DNA of 64,000 nt, from the NCBI GenBank assembly GCA_928724745.1, contig CAKMXJ010000005.1, forward strand, positions 744,001 through 808,000, in the 5' to 3' direction. The translations under genes were made by a program, and so were the position numbers. The number at the start of each line of letters is the position of its first letter. Within the stretch, counting starts at the first letter, position 1. The DNA comes from Anthracocystis setariae. Its lineage: Eukaryota > Basidiomycota > Ustilaginomycetes > Ustilaginales > Ustilaginaceae. Below, piece after piece: positions 16,947 to 24,436 of the stretch. The notes beneath the pieces are model-generated. The model did not search any database, was not told the DNA's origin, and saw only the letters and a list, made by a program, of their open reading frames with translations.

Positions 16947-18605
16947 ATGGCAGCCTTCACTTCGTCCATCTGCGTGTTTTGCGGCTCCTCCCCTGGCTCC
17001 AAGCCCGAATACATGGCCGCTGCCGCTGCTGTGGGCAACGCAATCGCCAAGCACAACTACCGTCTCGTTTACGGGGGAGGTTCCCGTGGATGCATGAGCG
17101 GCGTCTCCCAAGCCGTCTTCCAAGCTGGTGGCCACGTACTCGGCGTCATTCCGCAAGTCATGGCTACCACCGCTCCGTCTGGACATCCGGGCCATGTGGT
17201 TTCCAACGAAGGATCTGGTCCCACCCTGCTCAACCCCGACGCTGCTGCTTCTGGTTCCGGTCACATCCAGACTGTCGTCGTGCAGTCGATGCATGAGCGA
17301 AAGCAGAAGATGGCTGAAGAGAGCGACTTGGGTTTTATTGGTCTGCCAGGCGGTTACGGCACATTCGAGGAGGTCATGGAGATGGTCACTTGGACTCAGC
17401 TCGGTATTCACCGCAAGCCCATGGTTCTGCTCAACGTCAACGGCTTCTACTCGCCTCTCAAGGCGCAGATCGATCTCGCTGTGCAGGAAGGCTTCATCTC
17501 GGCCGCAGGCCAGCAATTGATCAGCGTCGTCGACGTTGATCCCTCCAACATCGATTCGTGTGGTGACGTCGTGCTTGCTGAAGCTGTCAGGCTCGCCGAG
17601 ACGGTCAAGTCAACCGGCTCAGGCTACTGGAACTGGAACAAGCCTCAGGGCGACATCCCAACTGCTCAGGGAGGCGTCATCGACAATGCTGCCGCCAAGT
17701 CTATCCAACTTGCCCAGGGCGAGCCGTTGGCAGTCGAGGTCACCGATCTCACCTTCAGCTTTAGCCCAGACCTTGCCCCGTCTTTGGAGCACTGCAATTT
17801 GCATCTCAAGCGCGGCTCTCGTTGCTTGCTCATCGGTGCCAACGGTGCGGGCAAATCCACCTTGTTGAGGTTGTTGGCAGGCAAGAAGCTGTGTGATTCC
17901 AAAGTGCGCGTGTTTGGCAAGGATGTCTTCCGCGAGTCGCCCGCCGGCGTCACTTACCTCGGCACCGAATGGGCCATGAACCCCGTTGTGCGCTCCGACA
18001 TTGTCGTCTCGACCTTTCTCGATTCGGTCGGTGGTTATCGTCACAAAGAGCGGCGTGATCGTCTGCTCGACATTCTCGATGTGGATCTCACTTGGCATAT
18101 GCACGCGATTTCGGATGGCGAGCGACGTCGCGTTCAGCTATGCATGGGTCTGATGGAGCCATGGGATCTGCTGCTGCTTGACGAGGTGACGGTGGATCTG
18201 GACGTGCAGGTTCGTGCCGATCTGCTTGATTTTCTGCAGAAGGAGACCGAGCAGAGGCGGGCGACGATCATCTATGCCACTCACATTTTTGATGGGTTGC
18301 AGAGCTTCCCCACTCATTTGGCGCATATGCGGTTGGGGATGACCACGACGACGTTGCCAATCGATTGGCCCGCGATCGAGGCTGCGGATCTCGCCGCTCT
18401 GCCCAAGACCGCTACACAGGATGCCGGCAGGGATCTCAGCCCGCTGCTTAATGTCAGTCTGGCGTGGTTGAGGGAGGATAAGGTGGTTAGGGCCGACGAG
18501 GAGAGGAGGAGGGGCAGACAGAGGGGCGCGAATAGATTGCAAGAGACAACGGATAGTGAGAAATTCTTCAGCAAGTATGATTATTCACAGACGGTAAACA
18601 GGTAG
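16947..18605 (+). CDS. CAF16: Fusion of LOG-type phosphoribohydrolase with CAF16-type ABC ATPase
   Basis: One uninterrupted frame encodes two enzymes. Residues 1 to about 225 are a LOG/lysine-decarboxylase-like domain: SICVFCGSSPG, LVYGGGSRGCMSG and the diagnostic PGGYGTFEE (134-142). LOG enzymes release cytokinin bases from nucleoside 5'-monophosphates. Residues about 260-552 are a soluble ABC ATPase of CAF16 type, known in yeast as a CCR4-NOT-associated factor: Walker A GANGAGKST (297-305), signature SDGERRRVQLCMGLM (389-403), Walker B DLLLLDEVTVDLDV (407-420), and the IIYATHIFDGL H-loop. The linker is GYWNWNKPQGDIPTAQGG. There is no Met between residues 159 and 344, so the ATPase half has no start of its own. 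An alternative in-frame ATG at 16800 would add 49 residues with a basic amphipathic beginning (SALAKTLLRHSVVPK). The total of 552 residues equals the sum of the two families. It is divergent from the PhyH gene. Confidence 0.87.
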   Translation: MAAFTSSICVFCGSSPGSKPEYMAAAAAVGNAIAKHNYRLVYGGGSRGCMSGVSQAVFQAGGHVLGVIPQVMATTAPSGHPGHVVSNEGSGPTLLNPDAAASGSGHIQTVVVQSMHERKQKMAEESDLGFIGLPGGYGTFEEVMEMVTWTQLGIHRKPMVLLNVNGFYSPLKAQIDLAVQEGFISAAGQQLISVVDVDPSNIDSCGDVVLAEAVRLAETVKSTGSGYWNWNKPQGDIPTAQGGVIDNAAAKSIQLAQGEPLAVEVTDLTFSFSPDLAPSLEHCNLHLKRGSRCLLIGANGAGKSTLLRLLAGKKLCDSKVRVFGKDVFRESPAGVTYLGTEWAMNPVVRSDIVVSTFLDSVGGYRHKERRDRLLDILDVDLTWHMHAISDGERRRVQLCMGLMEPWDLLLLDEVTVDLDVQVRADLLDFLQKETEQRRATIIYATHIFDGLQSFPTHLAHMRLGMTTTTLPIDWPAIEAADLAALPKTATQDAGRDLSPLLNVSLAWLREDKVVRADEERRRGRQRGANRLQETTDSEKFFSKYDYSQTVNR

Positions 18606-18806
18606 GCTCCGCTAGAGATTTTCAACATGATGATTGATAGATCACCTACAAAATGAGAAATTGCTGTTCAACCAGAGCGCCCCCCCCCGCGCGCGCTGTG
18701 TGTGTGTGTGCGGTGAGGTTGTCGGTCCGTGCGATCCGGGTGGTGAGAGGTAAGGTTTGGGCTTGGCGGTTGATTATGAAGGCAGGCGCGGATTGGTCTG
18801 GATGGG

Positions 18807-18815
18807 TATATATAA
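18807..18815 (+). promoter_or_regulatory. TATA box of candidate secreted protein
   Basis: TATATATAA lies 69-77 bp before ATG 18884 and 24-32 bp before the in-frame ATG 18839. The spacing resembles that of the facing gene at 20388. Confidence 0.45.
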
Positions 18816-18883
18816 GAAGGAGGAGGTGTATTTCCTCGATGCGTTCTTGCTCTCCGCTGCTCACATTGGGGGGGATTGGAAGA

Positions 18884-19402
18884 ATGAGGACGAGGATTGC
18901 GCTCTTTTTTATACTATTCTTGGTAGGCGTGGTGGGGGTGGGGGTGGGGGTGGGGGCGAAAGCGCCGGAGATAGTTGAAGAGGGTTGGTGGCGACATCGT
19001 CCGGAGGAGCAAGTTAATGCGAGTCCGGGCAAGGTGGAGCCTAGAATTTCCGTAGGTGGGGGAGGGGAAGGGGGGTTTGAGGTGTGGGCGCATATCGCTC
19101 GCTCGCCTTCTTCGTCGTCGTCCCAGGGTGGAGAGGTTAGGGAGGGAGGGGGAAAGCTGCCGCCGCCGAGGAGGTGGTGGTGGAGAGGTTGGCGGGCTCA
19201 AGCGAGTAGTGCGCAGAAGCGGGAGGCGAGGTGGCGGAGCTTGGTCAAGGGTTGGAGGAGTCTTTCCTCGCTAACTAGGAGTAGCGGTGGTGGTGGTGGT
19301 GGTTCGAGTAGGTCTTTGGCATCCAGTTCATCGTCGTCCGCCACCACTCGGTCGTCGTCGTCGTCGGTTCGAAAGAAAGCGTCAAGCTCCAGCTTCAAGT
19401 GA
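18884..19402 (+). CDS. Candidate secreted Ser/Gly/Arg-rich orphan protein
   Basis: A 172-residue open frame. It begins with a textbook signal peptide: basic MRTR, a hydrophobic core IALFFILFLVGVVGVGVGVG and an AKA-type cleavage site before PEIVEEGWW. The predicted mature part has Trp-rich patches (EGWWRHRP, RRWWWRGWRAQ), a poly-Gly stretch and a Ser/Arg tail ending VRKKASSSSFK, and no cysteine. An in-frame ATG 15 codons upstream (18839) would also keep the hydrophobic segment. The region is purine-rich and repetitive, so the frame could be fortuitous. A good TATA box and a neighbouring secreted orphan favour a real gene. No family is recognised. Confidence 0.4.
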   Translation: MRTRIALFFILFLVGVVGVGVGVGAKAPEIVEEGWWRHRPEEQVNASPGKVEPRISVGGGGEGGFEVWAHIARSPSSSSSQGGEVREGGGKLPPPRRWWWRGWRAQASSAQKREARWRSLVKGWRSLSSLTRSSGGGGGGSSRSLASSSSSSATTRSSSSSVRKKASSSSFK

Positions 19403-19737
19403 GTAGAGTAAAAGGTACATGGCGCTCCAGACGGTGCGACGAAATTCTTGCCAATACCGTCGAGTGGGCAACGTAGGGGGTGGGGAGAAGGAAATTTGTA
19501 TGGCTTCTGATAGCAAGTATAGCGAGATCTTCAGGGGATGACGGGTGGTGGATGCGATCAACTTTTCTATCTGGGGTGGAGGGGAGGGGGGGTTTGGAGT
19601 GCAAGCTAGATCGCATGGCTTGTAACCGTACGAGCGAGCCCAACTGATGCTGACAACTAGCCTAACAAGACTGAACCAAACACTGTCACTGCTTGCAGCG
19701 TGTGTGAGTGTGACACATAGCGATGACACCACTACAC
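19403..19737. other. Spacer between two facing candidate secreted genes
   Basis: Spacer of 335 bp between the stops of two convergent reading frames. It has a GGGGTGGAGGGGAGGGGGGG purine tract near 19573-19592. No gene is supported. Confidence 0.45.
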
Positions 19738-20388
19738 CTAAGTATACGGTCCGCCCAACCTCTGCGCCCCCTCCTCCCTCAACTGATCCTCCCTGGTCAC
19801 GACCAACCTATTCAACGGCACATTCTCCTTCACCAACCACCTCCCCTCGCCCACCCTAACCGCCACGCTTTGAACATTCTCCCACGGACCAAACCCAGGC
19901 GGTTTCGACCAGCCTTCATGCACCACTCCGCTTTTTGTCCTGGTTAAACGTTCGCTCCACACATGCGTCGAGTCCGGGATATGCAGTGTAAACCCGTCCC
20001 TTTGCGGGACGCCGAACACGTAGCGTCCCGAAGCCGTCTTGCCGAGGTAGCCCTGCCCGCCCATTTGGTTCGTGACAAAGTCGTCAGCGATGTAGTGTAG
20101 CGTGTGCAGGTCTTGCAGTTGCGCCGCGGTGGGTGGGTGCAGAGTGGTGGTGAGAGGCGGGTGCGGGTGACGATGGTAGAGTTGAGTCCAGTAGTCTCTG
20201 TAACTGGTGCGCGAGTGGCCGTAGGATGCGTGGATGAGTTCCGAGTCGGTTGGCTCGCGTCCCAGGGTGGTACGCAGCATGTCGCGCAAACCTGTAGCAA
20301 CGCTGCTGGAGGCGTCCGACATGGGCAGCGAAACCACAGCCATAGTACACGCCAAAAGCGTCAGCAGCAAGGATTCAACGAGTCGCAT
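19738..20388 (-). CDS. Candidate secreted orphan protein (effector-like)
   Basis: The 216-residue product from ATG 20388 begins with a clear signal peptide, MRLVESLLLTLLACTMAVVS, probably cleaved before LPMSDA. The mature region has no cysteine and is rich in His, Trp, Tyr and Thr (ASYGHSRTSYRDYWTQLYHR). Its well-structured second half contains YIADDFVTNQMGGQGYLGKT, ASGRYVFGVPQRDGFTLHIP and WSERLTRTKSGVVHEGW. I recognise no family. A signal peptide, orphan sequence, single exon and strong TATA box are what smut-fungus effector genes look like; that role is inferred only. The open frame extends 17 codons upstream to a TTG. The gene on the other side is mL43, a housekeeping gene. Confidence 0.72.
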   Translation of the reverse strand: MRLVESLLLTLLACTMAVVSLPMSDASSSVATGLRDMLRTTLGREPTDSELIHASYGHSRTSYRDYWTQLYHRHPHPPLTTTLHPPTAAQLQDLHTLHYIADDFVTNQMGGQGYLGKTASGRYVFGVPQRDGFTLHIPDSTHVWSERLTRTKSGVVHEGWSKPPGFGPWENVQSVAVRVGEGRWLVKENVPLNRLVVTREDQLREEGAQRLGGPYT

Positions 20389-21174
20389 CTTTGACGTCTC
20401 GGAATGCGGGGAAGTTGGGTCAAGAGCGAACCACCACAAGTACTCGGCCAGGGGGGTTTATATAGCCATCATATGGATCCTTGGGCGAGACTCAAATTTG
20501 CCCCATTATTGTGGAATCGCTCTGGTGATGGCAGCAACGTTGTGCTGTAGGCATACACTCATTGTGTGGTGGCCTTGAACGACGATCTGAATGCACACGG
20601 CTAATTCCGGAATGAGATGACCCAACAACAACAACAAAGGCAGAGCGAGACGACCGGTGTCAGCTGAACTGCTCCAACCCACTTGCAGCGTCCACCGGGA
20701 GGGACCTCAAGTTCGAGACCCACCATACGGATATTATGGTCGACAGGTTACCTGGGCAACAGTTGTTTGTGGCTGCCCGTTGCGTTTGGTACGTTGACAA
20801 GTACCGAGACAAGCGAGCGCAACTGGTACTCAAACCAGCCGGATGAAATCCGCTTTGGACGCCCGCCCACCAACATTACCACTGTACCTATCGACCATCG
20901 CTGCAAATCACCACCACATGGGCTGTCGATCTCGGAGTTATCGTCTTTTCTTTCTCTCCAGCTGATGCACACACCCGGTACGACGAAGAGCAGGCGAAAA
21001 AGGGGGGGGGGGGGGAGGCGGGGTTAAAATTACAACATTATTGATCGATGTGACACCGATATACGGTGAATGGCCTTGAGGAAAAAGGAAGTGTTTGCTT
21101 TGCTTGGTGCGGCGGAAAGCGCTAACCATTCAGATCGGAGTCGACTCGTTGTTTGCATTTGATGCACCTTGCTG
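20389..21174. other. Upstream region of the secreted orphan and 3' flank of mL43
   Basis: It has a TATA box at its left end and a G12 run near 21003-21014. Short frames have no family signature. A GTTCGAGACC word near 20711-20720 resembles a tRNA B box but has no tRNA context. Confidence 0.45.
20457..20464 (-). promoter_or_regulatory. TATA box of the secreted orphan gene
   Basis: On the minus strand this reads TATATAAA, about 70 bp before ATG 20388. It is canonical. Confidence 0.6.
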
Positions 21175-21630
21175 CTAAATATCGACCGGCTTAGCATGCA
21201 ACTGACTCCACACGCCCCTGGCACTCTCCCCCCTACTCTCAACGGGTCTCCTCTTCAAACTCTTAATCTTTGCGCCACTACTCTCTAGCACCTGCATCAC
21301 CTTCATCTCGACTTGATTCTGATCCAACCCTGCCAAACCTACATCCTTCCTCCTGCCATTCGTGGCATACCATCCGGTGATGAGCGGATGCTTTGTTGCC
21401 TTTGCCTCCTCAACGACGAATTCGACTGATGGATACCTATGCGTGAGCGCCTCGAAGCGCTTGCTCAGCAGGAACGTGCGCATACCCGCGGACGACACAT
21501 TCTCCTTACTGTACCGCAAAACCATCTTGCGCAGCGGCAGCGAGAACGACCCAGGCGATCCACCAGGTCCGGACGCACTCGTGCAAAGCGACCCGCGCAG
21601 GATCTTGGTAAATCGCTTCAAATACGACAT
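21175..21630 (-). CDS. MRPL51: Mitochondrial ribosomal protein mL43 (yeast MRPL51)
   Basis: A structural protein of the large mitoribosomal subunit with the L51/S25/CI-B8 thioredoxin-like fold. The 151-residue product starts MSYLKRFTKILRGS, basic and import-competent. The family core follows: KMVLRYSKENVSSAGMRTFL, LSKRFEALTHRYPSVEFVVE, HPLITGWYATNGRRKDVGLAG, and the conserved C-terminal helix with VMQVLESSGAKIKSLKRRPV. The length equals that of fungal homologues. The open frame extends upstream through a poly-His stretch coded by a (GGT)n repeat, which is leader. Sho1 lies upstream on the same strand. Confidence 0.92.
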   Translation of the reverse strand: MSYLKRFTKILRGSLCTSASGPGGSPGSFSLPLRKMVLRYSKENVSSAGMRTFLLSKRFEALTHRYPSVEFVVEEAKATKHPLITGWYATNGRRKDVGLAGLDQNQVEMKVMQVLESSGAKIKSLKRRPVESRGESARGVWSQLHAKPVDI

Positions 21631-22134
21631 CGGTTGCGTCGTGTATGTGTGGGGATGATGATGATGATGGTGGTGGTGGTGATGGTGTGGTAACGTTGAG
21701 AAGGTTTGCAAAATTACCCCAAACTCCGTCCCGACTCCCGAAAATCTTCTCTTCCGCACGGAAAATCAACCCGCTAAATTCCACACCTCCTCCTCCTCCT
21801 CCTCCTCCTCCTCCTCCTCCTCCTCCTCCTCCTCCTCCTCCTCCTCCTCCTCCTCCTCCTCCACCACCACATACAGACACCACATGACAACCACCAACGC
21901 ACCTTACCAGAAGAAAAAAAAATAATCGTCATTCATAAATACAAGCGAATGTGTCCAATGCAACCCAACCGACCAAACAAAGATGGAGAGCACCAGGCAC
22001 TACAAAAACGAACGAGAAAAAAAAAAAGAAAACAAACAACTGAAAGAGAGACAGGCAAAAGTAAAGCCACTAACTTATAAAGAAAATGAGAGTGAATAAG
22101 GAGCGTGCTGTTGCGCAGATTTTCGCCAACCATC
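21631..22134. other. Spacer SHO1 / mL43 containing (CCT)26
   Basis: It serves as 3' flank of SHO1 and upstream region of mL43. It includes GATGATGATGATGGTGGTGG near 21655-21674, the (TCC)n array annotated separately, and an A-rich run at 22016-22036. Confidence 0.5.
21786..21862. repeat. (TCC)n / (GGA)n trinucleotide array, about 26 units
   Basis: A perfect trinucleotide array of about 77 bp, 156-232 bp upstream of the mL43 start. On the minus (gene) strand it is a pure polypurine GGA tract, able to form unusual structures. Open frames through it encode poly-Gly or poly-Pro and are artefacts. Confidence 0.9.
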
Positions 22135-22629
22135 CTAAAGAAGCTGCATGTAGTTGCTGGGGACGATACCGGTTTCACCGTTGCTCTTCCTCGCCTGCCA
22201 CCACTTGCCGCTGTTATCCACGATATCCAGCACCTCGCCCTTGCTGAAGCTGATCTCGGTCGGATCGTCCGCATTCGCCTGGTACGCATACAACGCTCTG
22301 GCCTTGTAGCCGTAATCTGGCAGGTCGGTGCTCTTACCCGCTGCGCCCTGAGCGTCGGTGCCAGCGGGATGCGATGCGACGCTGGGCGCATCTTGCGTTA
22401 CACCACCCTCGGCAGTGACGCCACGCGATCGCACCGATGCCGACGAAAGCTTGGGTGCACCTATACCCGACCCATCCGCCGTTGTGAGATCCGCCGCCGA
22501 GGGAGAGCTGCCGTAAGCCGGCTGGTAGCCAGCACCACCTTGGAAGCTGCTCTGGTAACCGTTTCCATTCGATTTGCCGTACACACCGCCGCCGATGCCG
22601 CCCGAATTGTTGGCCATGCGCATGCTCTG

Positions 22630-22660
<31 letters not shown>

Positions 22661-23322
22661 ACGCCTGCGCCGTAACCCCTTGCTCCACCACCGCCAACAC
22701 GCGAGCCAGGGCAGGTGACGCCATCGTTGGCAATGTTGACCAGAGGGAAGAATGGCGAGTCCTCCTCGCTGGTGAGGAACAACAGCCAAATGATGTTGGT
22801 GAGCGTGATCAGGAACCATCCAGCAGCCACCGCTTGTTCGGACGAGTCGCTCGAGTAGATGCCCGAGTTGATGCCGATGACGGAAAAGACGAGCGCGATG
22901 GCGGTGAACGTGGTGAGTTGCAGCCGAGCTGCGCTGAACGAGTCGGTGAAGACGCAGAGGTAGTTGGCGAGGATGATGGCGAGTTGGAGGAAGATGGCAA
23001 ACCACAGCACGCCCTGGTGACCTCCGGAACCGGCTTCGGCGGCGATCTGGCCGATGAAGGCGACGAGCCAACCGACGCTCGACAGCACAAACAGCACGGT
23101 AAGCAGCTTGTGTGCAAAGATCATGCTGTGCAAAGTTCACGATGGAGAAAAAAAAACAGAAACAGAAAAGATGCTGCAAGATCAGTACGCAAGCAGCGTC
23201 ATCTCGGGCCAGGGTTTGCAAGAGGCGAGAGGAAGACGACAGAGAGAGAGAGAGAGAGAGAGATGGAGAGAAACTTACCCGATGTCATAACCGCCACCAC
23301 CGCCGCCGCGATTGCCTGGCAT
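22135..23322 (-). CDS. SHO1: Osmosensor Sho1, two exons
   Basis: Sho1 is a plasma-membrane sensor and scaffold that feeds the HOG MAP-kinase pathway and, in smut fungi, virulence-related MAPK signalling. Exon 1 (23279-23322, 44 nt) encodes MPGNRGGGGGGYDI. Exon 2 is 22135-23125. The 153-nt intron has a GTAAGT donor, a CACAG acceptor and a (CT)n run. Splicing gives 344 residues. Four membrane helices lie at about residues 22-133 (LLTVLFVLSSVGWLVAFIG, VLWFAIFLQLAIILANYLCV, LTTFTAIALVFSVIGINSG, GWFLITLTNIIWLLFLT). A Gly-rich linker with a (G)10 run follows, then a C-terminal SH3 domain from ARALYAYQANADDPTEISFS to GIVPSNYMQLL, with the expected ALYAY, WW and PSNY residues. The four-helix plus SH3 order is diagnostic. 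Confidence 0.95.
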
Positions 23323-24436
23323 CTTGATACGATTCGTACAAGCTGGATACCGTAGGTGGGATGTGTTTCTTGGATCGTGGCAACTAGGAGGGCGGCTTGG
23401 GACGAGCTACTTGAGCGAGGAGGACAGCGTGATCGAGGGGTATATTTGATTCGACGACGATGGATGGGCTCGATTTTGGCGATGATGGCAGAGTGGATGG
23501 AAGATCACCAGGCTCAAATGGATTGGATTGGATTGGATTGGATCGGATGCTATGCTGAGTTCAAGTTAGTTCGAGTTGGCTGTGCAAAGGCAGAGGAGAG
23601 TGAAAGTGGAAATGGAAATGGAAATGGAAAGCGAAAGTGGAGCGGTTGCGGTTGCTGTTGCGGTTGCATAGTCTGTCTCGGGTTGAAATTCACGTTCCGC
23701 CTCGGATCGATGCCCTTGATTTAGCTGCTTTTTGCTGTACTGCACTGCACTGCACTGTGCTGTGCTGTAGCTTTGATGCGATGTGGTGCTCTGTTCGCTG
23801 TCAACTTCAACTCGTCAAAAATGGTCCGATTCACACTTCAGTCGGCGTAAATAAAAAGCACAACACAGCCTTTCGCGTGGGTTGGCATTTATTCTAAATA
23901 ATTATATATTTATTATTTATTAATTCACATTCCACCCACTGCGTCTGTGTCTGCAGTACACCGTCGTAGTGGAATCTACTGTAGCGTATAGTAGCGTGTA
24001 CTGCACAGTATAGGGGCTTCTTTTTCTTTTTCTTTTCCTTTTCCTGTTCCATTTCTTGGTTTCATTTTCTGGTCGACTGGACGGTATTTTTAGCCCAAAC
24101 TCATGCAGCCCGTCGCCTAACTCTACATACACTACCGTTGTTACCCTATACATATACACTAGTATAGACTGGACAGCCCGATGTGAGCCTCTTCTCTTTC
24201 TCTCTCTCCCACCCAACCAACCAACCAACCACCTTTGTTAGAGTGCAAAGTGTAACTTGCACAATGTGGATGTGACTGGTGCGGTTCGGATCGCTCATAC
24301 TATACTATACTATACTACTACTACCATTCGATGTGTCAAGTAGTAAATACATCGAAAACGAATGTGGCCCATGACATGAACTTGCCGAAACTGTATCCTA
24401 CGCCTCTTTCTATCCTTTGCAAGTAAACCCTCTTCG
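23323..24436. other. Spacer kinesin / SHO1 with multiple pentanucleotide repeats
   Basis: It holds (GGATT)5 at about 23518-23543, (GGAAAT)n at 23609-23628, (CTGCA)n words at 23735-23769, AT-rich 23888-23924, TACTGTA-type words near 23977-24010, (CCAA)n near 24212-24231 and (TACTA)n near 24297-24318. It is the SHO1 upstream region and kinesin 3' flank. No gene is supported. Confidence 0.5.

Noticed and set aside
20705..20725. B-box-like GTTCGAGACC
   Set aside because: The flanking bases do not pair into a T-stem and no acceptor stem is visible.
21506..21883. Poly-Gly / poly-Pro open frames
   Set aside because: Produced by the trinucleotide array, not by a gene.
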